From: Paraburkholderia unamae
GTDB taxonomy: Bacteria; Pseudomonadota; Gammaproteobacteria; Burkholderiales; Burkholderiaceae
Reading direction: 5' to 3'
Length of the DNA stretch: 64,000 nucleotides
Assembly (NCBI RefSeq): GCF_003268775.1
Contig: NZ_QLSU01000009.1
Location: forward strand, 248,001-312,000
Each line of letters opens with the position of its first letter. Within the stretch, counting starts at the first letter, position 1. The translations under genes and the position numbers were made by a program. This document shows positions 8,430-16,500 of this stretch, piece after piece. Below the pieces are notes generated by a model that saw nothing but the letters and a program-made list of their open reading frames with translations, searched no databases and had not been told where the DNA came from.

Positions 8430-8816
8430 TTAGCTCCAGCTTTGCGTGGGTACGTGGTCGCGGCTGCCCTTGATGCGGTTGTTCTCGTCGACGAACACGA
8501 GGTCCGGCTTCCAGCCGGCCTTGAGCTCTTCCTCTTCCACGTTCGCGAAGGCCGCGATGATCACGAGGTCGCCCAGTTGCGCGCGGCGCGCGGCCGAGCC
8601 GTTCAGCGAGATCATGCCGCTGCCGCGTTCGCCCTTGATCGCGTAGGTCGTGAAGCGCTCGCCATTGTTGATGTTCCAGATGTCGATGCGCTCGTTCTCG
8701 ACGATGTTCGCCGCTTCGAGCAGGTTCTCGTCGATGGCGCACGAGCCTTCGTAGTGCAGCTCGCAGTGCGTGACGGCGACGCGGTGGATCTTCGACTTGA
8801 GCATATGGCGTTGCAT
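8430..8816 (-). CDS. panD: Aspartate 1-decarboxylase proenzyme
   Basis: PanD decarboxylates L-aspartate to beta-alanine for pantothenate and CoA synthesis. The 128-residue proenzyme has the self-cleavage site Gly24-Ser25 in YEGSCAID, which yields the pyruvoyl cofactor, and the conserved N-terminal HMLKSKIHRVAVT and the NGSAARRAQLGDLVIIAAF segment. It lies downstream of panC on the same strand, separated by 156 bases that carry a short tandem repeat, so the two pantothenate genes may be cotranscribed. Confidence 0.96.
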   Translation of the reverse strand: MQRHMLKSKIHRVAVTHCELHYEGSCAIDENLLEAANIVENERIDIWNINNGERFTTYAIKGERGSGMISLNGSAARRAQLGDLVIIAAFANVEEEELKAGWKPDLVFVDENNRIKGSRDHVPTQSWS

Positions 8817-8900
8817 GGCGTGTCTCCTCAGGCGTGCGGGCGCGCGGCCCGCCGCGGGTCAGGTGCTTGAGCTTGAGCCCGCGTCAAGGCGCGGATAACC

Positions 8901-8937
8901 GGAATCAAGCGGGATCAAGCGGAATCAAGCGGGAATC
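8901..8937. repeat. Three tandem 10-bp units between panC and panD
   Basis: Three consecutive 10-mers, GGAATCAAGC, GGGATCAAGC and GGAATCAAGC, are followed by a partial GGGAATC. They lie in the 156-base gap between panC and panD. The 10-bp period equals one helical turn. Confidence 0.8.
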
Positions 8938-8972
8938 TTGTGAACAGGGACGGCGCGGCCGCCCCGCGGACC

Positions 8973-9815
8973 TCAGATTTCGAGGTTGTCGATCAGGCGC
9001 GTGGCGCCGAGCTTGGCCGCGGCCAGCACGACGAGCGGCTCGTCGGCTTGAGCGGCGACGCCCGGCGTGGGCGGCAGCAGGTTCGCGCGCTTGCGGATCG
9101 CGATGTAGTCGGGCTTCCAGCCGCGCGCGGCGAGCGTGGCCATGGCGTCGAGTTCGAGCTGCTGGAAGTCGCGGCGGCCCGAGAGCACCGATTCGCGAAT
9201 CGCGCGCAGCACGCCCGCCAGTTGCGGGGCTTCGGCGCGCTCGGCTTCGCCCAGGTAGCGGTTGCGCGAGCTGAGCGCGAGGCCGTCGGCGTCGCGCACC
9301 GTTTCGGCAGCGATCACCTCGGTCGGCAGCGCGAACTGGTTGCACATCGCGCGCACGATCATCAACTGCTGGTAGTCCTTCTTGCCGAACACGGCCACAC
9401 GCGGCTGCACGCACGACATCAGCTTCATGACGACCGTGCACACGCCCTCGAAGAAGCCGGGGCGGAACTCGCCCTCCAGAATGTCGCCCAGGTCATGGGG
9501 CGGGCGCACGCGGTATTCCTGCGGCTGCGGATACAGGTCGCGCTCGGTCGGCGCGAACAGCACGTAGACGTTCTCCTTCTGCAACTTCTCGATGTCGTCC
9601 TGGAGCGTGCGGGGATACTTGTCGAAGTCCTCGTTCGGGCCGAACTGGAGGCGGTTCACGAAGATGCTCGCCACGACCGGGTCGCCGTGCTGGCGCGCGA
9701 GGCGCATCAGCGAAAGATGGCCTTCGTGCAGGTTGCCCATGGTCGGCACGAACGCGGTGCGGTTTTGGCCGCGCAACTGGTCGCGCAATTCCTGAATCGA
9801 ACTGATGACTTTCAT
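8973..9815 (-). CDS. panC: Pantothenate synthetase
   Basis: PanC condenses pantoate with beta-alanine using ATP. The 280-residue protein has the nucleotidyltransferase HIGH-like motif in VPTMGNLHEGHLSL (residues 24-37), FVNRLQFGPNEDF, FGKKDYQQL (the second ATP-contacting motif) and SSRNRYL, all in family order and spacing. The ATG at 9815 gives MKVISSIQELR, the usual start. panD follows on the same strand, so both beta-alanine supply and its use are encoded together. panB is not in the window. Confidence 0.96.
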   Translation of the reverse strand: MKVISSIQELRDQLRGQNRTAFVPTMGNLHEGHLSLMRLARQHGDPVVASIFVNRLQFGPNEDFDKYPRTLQDDIEKLQKENVYVLFAPTERDLYPQPQEYRVRPPHDLGDILEGEFRPGFFEGVCTVVMKLMSCVQPRVAVFGKKDYQQLMIVRAMCNQFALPTEVIAAETVRDADGLALSSRNRYLGEAERAEAPQLAGVLRAIRESVLSGRRDFQQLELDAMATLAARGWKPDYIAIRKRANLLPPTPGVAAQADEPLVVLAAAKLGATRLIDNLEI

Positions 9816-10152
9816 GATCGGATGCTTTATGCCTCGCGCGGGGCAAGACTTGGGTTGCACGCCGCAGGGCCCGGCCCACGGACCGCGAAGCGGACGTCGC
9901 GCGCCCGGGCCGCGCAGCTTGGCGCGTGCGGTTCTTCGTGTGTCCCGTATGTGGGACGAGACCGGGCAGGCGCGGGCGATTGTAGTGGATTTGTGAGCGC
10001 GGCGCACCCGCCCCGGGTGAGGGATTTTCCTGGCGTCGCGCCGCGCGGGCCGGCCGGCGGCCCTTCATTTGATGTGGTGCTATTTATTTGCGGCGGGGGC
10101 GCGGCAAGCCCGAACGGGCCTTGCGCCTTGCCCTGGGCGCTCAGGGAGACAC
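9816..10152. other. Intergenic region scpA-panC
   Basis: No convincing gene is present in these 337 bases. It serves as the scpA downstream region and the panC upstream region (both on -). It holds an inverted repeat GTCCC-N6-GGGAC (9942-9957), about 130 bases before panC, a weak hairpin near 10104-10124, and a short AT-rich stretch (TATTTATTTG) near 10081. Confidence 0.6.
10104..10124 (-). terminator. Weak hairpin after scpA
   Basis: The sequence pairs GCAAG-CCCG with CGGG-C-CTTGC around a 2-base centre, with one bulged base, about 30 bases beyond the scpA stop. There is no adjoining T-run, although AAATAAATA follows about 15 bases later on the minus strand. Confidence 0.3.
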
Positions 10153-11067
10153 TCAGGCAGGCAGATACGCGAGCCGCACGTAGATCGGCGCGAACGGCTC
10201 GGGCTGGGTGATCTCGATGAGCGATTCGCGCGACAGCTCCAGCATGGCGATGAAGTTCACGATCACCACGGGCACGCCGCGCGTGGTGTCGAACAGCTCG
10301 GAGAACTCCATGAAGCGCTCGCCCTGGAGCCGGCGCAGGATGATGCTCATGTGCTCGCGCACGGAGAGCTCCTCGCGCGAGATCTTGTGGTGCTGAACGA
10401 GCTTCGCGCGCTTGATGACGTCGGCCCACGCGGCGCGCAGGTCGTTGCTGTCCACGTCGGGAAAGCGCGGCGTGATGCTCTGCTCGATATAGACCTCGGC
10501 GCGCATGAAGTCGCGCCCGAGCTGCGGCAGGCGGTCGATGCGCTGGGCGGCGAGCTTCATCTGCTCGTATTCGAGCAGGCGCCGCACGAGTTCGGCGCGC
10601 GGGTCTTCGGCTTCCTCGCCGGTATCGGCCTTCTTGACCGGCAGCAGCATGCGCGACTTGATCTCGATGAGCATGGCCGCCATCAGCAGATATTCCGCGG
10701 CGAGTTCGAGGTTGGTCTTGCGCAGTTGCTCGACGTAGCCGAGGTACTGGTTCGTGACCTCCGCCATCGGGATGTCGAGAACGTTGAAGTTCTGCTTGCG
10801 GATAAGGTACAGCAGCAGGTCGAGCGGGCCTTCGAAGGTCTCGAGAAAGACTTCGAGCGCCTCCGGCGGGATGTAGAGGTCCTGTGGAAGCTTGAAGAGC
10901 GGCTCGCCGTACAGGCGTGCGTACGCGACGCCGTCGATCGTGTCGGGCGTCGAGTCGGTGGAGGGTGCGGTCAGCGCTTCGCCGGGCGGCTGCCCGGCGG
11001 GCTGGCCCGCGTGACTGGCCGCGTGCTCGCCCGCTGGCGGCGTGCCGGCCCCGTCAGCCTCGGCCAT
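10153..11067 (-). CDS. scpA: Segregation and condensation protein A (kleisin)
   Basis: ScpA is the kleisin subunit that bridges SMC/MukB-like heads in chromosome condensation, with ScpB as partner. The 304-residue protein shows the family core beginning at VFLETFEGPLDLLLYLIRKQNFN (split here as two adjacent motifs, residues ~68-90), AAEYLLMAAMLIEIKSRMLLP, and a C-terminal winged-helix region. Before the core is a ~45-residue Ala/Gly/Pro-rich, probably disordered stretch. Its ATG shares a base with the DUF3460 stop (TGATG), so translation is coupled to that small gene. scpB is not in the window. Confidence 0.92.
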   Translation of the reverse strand: MAEADGAGTPPAGEHAASHAGQPAGQPPGEALTAPSTDSTPDTIDGVAYARLYGEPLFKLPQDLYIPPEALEVFLETFEGPLDLLLYLIRKQNFNVLDIPMAEVTNQYLGYVEQLRKTNLELAAEYLLMAAMLIEIKSRMLLPVKKADTGEEAEDPRAELVRRLLEYEQMKLAAQRIDRLPQLGRDFMRAEVYIEQSITPRFPDVDSNDLRAAWADVIKRAKLVQHHKISREELSVREHMSIILRRLQGERFMEFSELFDTTRGVPVVIVNFIAMLELSRESLIEITQPEPFAPIYVRLAYLPA

Positions 11068-11252
11068 CAGAAGTTCTGATAGTAGACGTAAGGCGTTTGC
11101 CGCACGCGCGAGGCTTGCTGGCGCTCGCGCTCGTCGAGGTCGATCGGCTGCTTGTCCCACAGGAGCGCGCGGCCCTTGCGCTGCTGCTCCTCGAGTTGCG
11201 GCTTTTGCTGCTTGAGCTGGGTGATGAACTGCGTGATGTCCGACTGATACAT
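11067..11252 (-). CDS. DUF3460 family small protein
   Basis: This is a 61-residue hydrophilic protein of the DUF3460 type, with the recognisable DITQFITQLKQQKP start, GRALLWDKQPIDLD centre and QTPYVYYQ end. Its function is unknown. It has no signal peptide or membrane segment, so it is probably cytosolic. Its stop overlaps the scpA start codon by one base, which suggests both products are made together and may work together in chromosome organisation; that last point is inference. Confidence 0.85.
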   Translation of the reverse strand: MYQSDITQFITQLKQQKPQLEEQQRKGRALLWDKQPIDLDERERQQASRVRQTPYVYYQNF

Positions 11253-11311
11253 GGCTGACGTCCGTCCAGTAAGGCGGGGCGCATGATTGCACCGCGCCGC
11301 TAATTCTGTCG

Positions 11312-11327
11312 GCGGTAATTTTACCGC
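11312..11327. repeat. 16-bp operator-like palindrome
   Basis: GCGGTAATTTTACCGC has two 7-bp arms around a 2-base centre and lies 60-75 bases upstream of the DUF3460 ATG. Its AT-rich centre within GC-rich DNA looks like a regulator binding site. No regulator gene is adjacent. Confidence 0.5.
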
Positions 11328-11581
11328 AAGCCATCGCCGCGGAACATCGGGGCGGGCGTCGCACGGGGTGTCAAACGAGGCGTTCAGCGGGTGTCCGGCG
11401 GGGTGACCAACATCAGGACGGCGCTTGCGCCCCGATTGTCGTACGTGTTCCCGCCCGACTTGCGCCGCCTCCTGGGGTATTTACGCGCCGATGTGGTGAA
11501 ATAACGCGTTTGCGCCCGATGCCGCGCTCCGCGCCCCGCGCGCGAGCCGCGCAACCGGTGGCGACCAGTTCTACGACAGCC

Positions 11582-11586
11582 GGAGG
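11582..11586 (+). promoter_or_regulatory. Ribosome binding site deciding the TTG start of tamA
   Basis: A perfect GGAGG lies 6 bases before the TTG at 11593. No ATG or GTG in this frame is as well placed, so the TTG is taken as the tamA start. Confidence 0.65.
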
Positions 11587-11592
11587 TCTTGT

Positions 11593-13476
11593 TTGGCGGG
11601 ATGGGTGATCGAAGCGTTGCGCGCATGGCGACGTCCCACGCGGACGGCGCGGGCGCAGCATGCCGTCGTGGCGCGCAGGGCCGAAGGGCGCGCGTCGTTG
11701 CGCTTTGCCGCTTCGCTGGCCGTGTGTTTCATCGCGTGCCTGGCCGCCGCCACGCCCGCCCGGGCCGATCTCGCCAGCCTGCTGCCGTGGATGCGCGCGC
11801 GCACCTACTACGACGTCGAGATCGACGCGTCCCCGCGCGAACTGCGCAACCTGCTTCAGGCGCACCTCGACATCGCGCGCTTCGCCACCCGCCCCGACGT
11901 GGGCGAGGACCAGTTCGAATTCCTCGTGACGGCCACGCCGCAGCAGGTGCGCGATCTCGCGTCGACCGACGGCTATTTCTCGCCCGTCGTGCGCACCGAC
12001 GTGCGCACCATCGAGGGCAGGCGGCACGTGACGGTGAGCGTCGACGCGGGGCCGCGCACGACGATATCGTCGGTGAATCTCACCTTCCGCGGCCCGGTGC
12101 TCACCGAAGACCCGGCGCAGGAAAACACCGCGCGCTTCGCCTTTTCGCTGCACGACGGCGACGCCTTCACGCAGTCGGGCTGGGACGACGCCAAGAACGC
12201 CGCGCTCAAGGCGCTGCAAGCGCGCCGCTATCTCGGCGCGAAGATCGTGCAGTCGCAGGCACGCATCGATCCGCTCCAGAACGACGCGCAACTTTCCGTA
12301 ACCTTCGACAGCGGCCCCACCTTCACGTTGGGCAAGCTCGACGTTTCGGGCACGCGGCGCTACCCGGGCTACATCATCGACAACGTGAATCCGCTCTCGC
12401 CGGGCGAGATCTACGACCTGAACCGCGTGACCGAGCTGCAACGCCAGGTGCAGAACACGCCGTACTACGCGAGCGTGGCGATCGACGTGGACGCCAACAC
12501 ACAAAAGCCGCTCGACACGCCCGTGCACGTGAAGGTGAGCGAGTTCCCGTACAACAGCTTTCGCGGCGGCGTGGGTTACTCGACCGACACCGGCGCGCAC
12601 GTCCAGGGCTCGTACACGTATCTGAATACGTTCGGCGCGGCGTGGCCGTTCCAGGTGCAGGGCCGGCTCGACCAGATCCAGAAGTTCGGCCAGGTCCAGC
12701 TCTCGATGCCGCCCGGCCCGCGCGCGTGGACCAACAGCCTCGTCGCCTCCTACACGAGCACCGACGTGTCCGATACGAACATCTACAGCGCGCGCGTCGG
12801 CGTGCAGCGCACGCGCACTTCGCAGAACATCGATTACGCCTACGCGCTGATGTTCTACGACGACCGCATCACGCAGAACGTGGGCGCGCCCACGCGCGCC
12901 TATGCGCTCGTGCCGACCTGGTCCTGGACGCGCCGCAACGTGGACGACCCGCTGTTTCCGCGCACCGGCAACATCATCCGCGTGGAAGCGGGCTTCGCGC
13001 TCAAGAACGTGGGAGCCGAGCAAAGCTTTCTGCGCGCCTACATGCGCGGCCAGCAATACCTGCCGATCGGCCAGAGCGACCTCATGGTGTTTCGCGCGGA
13101 GATGGGCGGCGTGTTCACGAGCGGGCCGTCGAGCGGCGTGCCCGCCTCGCTGCTGTTTCGCGCGGGCGGCTCGAACTCGGTGCGCGGCTACGCGTTCCAG
13201 AGCATCGGCAACGACGTGGGCGGCTCGATTTTGCCGACCAAGTATCTCGTGACCGGCTCGGCCGAGTACCAGCACTGGTGGAGCCGCGACTGGGGCGGCG
13301 CGGCGTTCTTCGACGTGGGCACGGCCACCGACACCTGGGGCGAGAAGGAATTCGATCCCGGCGCCGGCATCGGCGCGCGCTGGCGCAGCCCCGTCGGGCC
13401 GGTCAACCTCGATCTCGCCTATGGCTTTCGCACCCATAGCGTGCGGCCTTATCTGACTCTCGGGATCGCCTTCTGA
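11593..13476 (+). CDS. tamA: Translocation and assembly module outer-membrane protein TamA
   Basis: TamA is a BamA/Omp85-superfamily outer-membrane beta-barrel with periplasmic POTRA domains that works with TamB. The 627-residue product has a long basic N-terminus, a signal-peptide core near residues 38-58 (AASLAVCFIACLAAATPA), POTRA-like repeats to about residue 310, then a barrel. The barrel carries the diagnostic FRAGGSNSVRGYAFQS motif in the L6 loop and ends in Phe (LGIAF), as outer-membrane barrels do. TTG is used as start because of the GGAGG at 11582-11586. The stop overlaps a 21-codon frame that runs into tamB. Confidence 0.92.
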   Translation: MAGWVIEALRAWRRPTRTARAQHAVVARRAEGRASLRFAASLAVCFIACLAAATPARADLASLLPWMRARTYYDVEIDASPRELRNLLQAHLDIARFATRPDVGEDQFEFLVTATPQQVRDLASTDGYFSPVVRTDVRTIEGRRHVTVSVDAGPRTTISSVNLTFRGPVLTEDPAQENTARFAFSLHDGDAFTQSGWDDAKNAALKALQARRYLGAKIVQSQARIDPLQNDAQLSVTFDSGPTFTLGKLDVSGTRRYPGYIIDNVNPLSPGEIYDLNRVTELQRQVQNTPYYASVAIDVDANTQKPLDTPVHVKVSEFPYNSFRGGVGYSTDTGAHVQGSYTYLNTFGAAWPFQVQGRLDQIQKFGQVQLSMPPGPRAWTNSLVASYTSTDVSDTNIYSARVGVQRTRTSQNIDYAYALMFYDDRITQNVGAPTRAYALVPTWSWTRRNVDDPLFPRTGNIIRVEAGFALKNVGAEQSFLRAYMRGQQYLPIGQSDLMVFRAEMGGVFTSGPSSGVPASLLFRAGGSNSVRGYAFQSIGNDVGGSILPTKYLVTGSAEYQHWWSRDWGGAAFFDVGTATDTWGEKEFDPGAGIGARWRSPVGPVNLDLAYGFRTHSVRPYLTLGIAF

Positions 13477-13541
13477 TGACGACGCGCGCGCCGCTCCGTT
13501 TTGCTTCGACGCTCGCGCTGCCCGGCGGGGTGGCCGCATGA
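13476..13541 (+). CDS. Possible 21-codon frame linking tamA and tamB
   Basis: An ATG overlaps the tamA stop (TGATG) and opens 21 codons (MTTRAPLRFASTLALPGGVAA) ending in a TGA that overlaps the tamB ATG (ATGA). The arrangement would carry ribosomes from tamA to tamB. It may be coincidental, as no conservation can be tested here. Confidence 0.3.
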   Translation: MTTRAPLRFASTLALPGGVAA

Positions 13542-16500
13542 TCGCACGCCGCCTTGCCGCGCTGTTCCGGCCCGCTCCCGCGTTCGCCGTGCCGCCGGGG
13601 GAGGCGGCTGCTTCCGGTCATGCCGAGGGCGAGGATGGAGGGGGCGGCAACGGTGGCGAGAACGGCGACGGCGGCGACGCACGCACGCCGCCGCCGCGCC
13701 GGCCACGGCGGCTCTGGAAGGCGCTGGCCTGGGCGATCGTCGTGCCGGTGCTGATCGTGGGGATCGTCGGCGGTCTGCTCCATGGCGTGCTGACCACCGA
13801 GCGCGGCGCGTCCTACGTCTGGCGCGTCGCCGTGAAGGTGCTCGACGGCAAGCTCGCGGGGCGCTTCGAAGGCGGCACGCTCGCCACCGGCGTGCGTTTT
13901 TCCAACCTGAGATGGCACGGCCCGGACGGCACCACGCTCGAAGTGGATCGCGTGGGCGGGCAGTGGGCGGTGGAGGGCTTTCGCAAGACGCCGTGGCGCT
14001 TCGTGATCGACTATCTGCATATCGGCGACGTCGACCTGCGCATCGTGCCGTCGCACGAGCCTTCCTCGCCGATGCAGTTGCCGGAAAACCTGCAACTGCC
14101 GCTCGGGCTGGAGATCCGCGATCTTCAGGTCAACAAGCTCACGCTGCACGAAGGCGCTTCGACGAGCGAGTACTCGCGGCTCCAGTTCCACGCCCGCAGC
14201 GATGGCCGTCATCATGAAGCCGCCATCGAGCGCCTCGACACGCCCTTTGGCGCGGTGAGCGCCGAGGCGAAGCTCGACGGCGTGCGCCCGTTCGCGCTCT
14301 CGGGCGACCTTGGGTACTCGGGCAAGGTCAACGGCGAGGCCGTACAGGTCAGCGCGACGCTCGCGGGCTCGCTCGAAGCGCTCACGGCCGACATCGAGGC
14401 GAGCGGCATGAAGCTCACCGGCCGCGCTCACGTGGAGGCGGCACCGTTTGCCGCCGTGCCGCTGGAGCGCGCGACGCTCGCGTTCGATCACGTCAATCCG
14501 CAGGCGTTCGCGCCCGGCGCGCCGTTTGCCGATCTGGCCGTGCGCGCGCAGTTGCAGCCGGTGCCGGGCGGCGCGGCGGGTGTCGCGGCGGCGCTGGCGG
14601 CGGCTGCATCGGGGGCGTCGGGGGTGCCGGCGGCTTCCGCGGTGACGCCTGCGTCGGTACCGCCCGCGGCTTCGGCGCCGCACCGCGGGGCAAGGGCGGG
14701 CGCACGCGGCAACGCGGCCGATTTCACGGTCGCGGGCACGGTGTCGATCGTCAACGCGAAGCCCGGCTCCATCGACGAGAAACTGCTCCCGCTCATCGAC
14801 GCGCACGCGGACGTCGTGCTCGACGCGAAAACGCAGCGCATCCCCAGGCTCGCCGTGCGTCTCGTGAAGAACGCGACGCTCACGGGCGGCGGCACGATCA
14901 GCGGGCGCGACGGGCGCTTCGACCTGAGGGTGGCCGGGCTCGACCTCAACGCGATCGAGTCGAGCGTGCGCGCGACGCAGTTCGCGGGGCCGATCGGCGT
15001 GCGCCTGAACGGCGACGTGCAGAGCGTCACGCTCGATCTCGCCGATCCGAGGGCGGCGCTGCGCGTGCAGGGCAAGATCACGCAAGACCCCGCGCGCCTG
15101 TCGTTCAGCGACGTGCGCCTGACCTCGGGCGCCGGGCGCATCGACCTGTCGGGCGCGCTCAAGCACGACGCCGGCTCCACGTATCAGCTCAAGGCGGTGC
15201 TGACCAATTTCGATCCGCTTTCGCTGACTGCGCAAACCCCGGTGCGCACGCCGCCGAACGCGGCGAAGGCCGCGAGTGCCTCGAAGGCGGCCCCGGCAAC
15301 TGCGCGTACGCGGGCCGCCGCCACACCCGCGACGAGCGGCGACGCCCTCAACCCGCAGCGCAATCTCGCGCTCAATCCCGCCCTGAACCCGGCGCTCAAT
15401 CCCGCGCAATCGAGCGATCAGGCCGCCGAGCAAAAGCGCGTGGAGAACGCGAAGGCGACGGAGCCGGGCGGCGCCGCGCCCCCGGCCCGGCCCGCGCCGC
15501 GCCCGGCCGGCCGCCGCATCGAGGCGCGCGTGAACGGCACGCTCAACGCGAGCGGCGTGCTCGCGCCCACCTTCACGACGAAGGCGGAGTTCAAGCTCGG
15601 GCCGAGCGTGTACGACGATCTGCCGCTCACGGGCCAGGGTCTCATTCAACTGGCGGGATCGCGCATCCTGCCGAGCCGCGCGAACCTCTCGGTCGCGGGC
15701 AATACCGTCGATCTGCAAGGCAGCTTCGGCGCACCGGGCGACCGCCTGCGCTTTCGCGTGGATGCGCCTCAGCTCGACCGCCTCGGCTTTGGCGTGGCGG
15801 GCCAGCTCGCGGCGAACGGCGACCTCACCGGCAGCTTCGCGCATCCCGACGTCTCGCTCGACTACAAGGCCGACCACGTGGTGTTCGGCGAGAACCGCGT
15901 CGGCCACGCCGAGGGCCACGCGCTCGCGCGCGACGGCGCGAACGGCGCGCTCGCTTTCAGCACGGACGCGAGCGGCATTGCCGTGGCGGGCGTCGATATC
16001 ACGACGCTCACCGCGCGCCTCACCGGCACGCGCGCGAGGCACACGCTCACCGCGAACGCGAAGGGCAAGGTGCAGGGCCAGCCGATCGACTTCGCGGTGG
16101 CGGCAAACGGCGGTCTCGCGGACACGCGCGAGGGCACGCGCTGGAACGGCACGCTCACGCAGCTCGAAAACCGTGGTGTGCCGGGCGTCAAGCTTCAGTC
16201 GCCGCTCACCGTGAGCGCGGGCCCTGGCAAGGTCACGCTCGGCGCGACGCGCCTCGTGGCCGAAGGCGCGTCGCTGGAGCTCAAGTCATTCGATATGGAC
16301 AACGGCCACATCCGCTCGGCGGGCACGCTCACGAACGTATCGCTCGCGCGCATCATGCAACTGCGCCAGCAGTTCACGGGCGTGCCGTCCACGCTCAGGA
16401 CGGACATGATCTTCGACGGCGACTGGGACTTTTCCATCGGCCAGAGCGCGAGCGGCTACGTGCAGATCAAGCGCCGCTCGGGCGACATCACGACCGCGAT

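Larger units (their letters stand above)
11253..11592. other. Divergent intergenic region DUF3460-scpA / tamA-tamB
   Basis: No gene is seen in these 340 bases. It should hold promoters for the minus-strand DUF3460-scpA pair and the plus-strand tamAB pair. The notable element is the 16-bp palindrome at 11312-11327. A lower-GC patch (GTGAAATAACGCG) lies near 11497. Confidence 0.6.
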
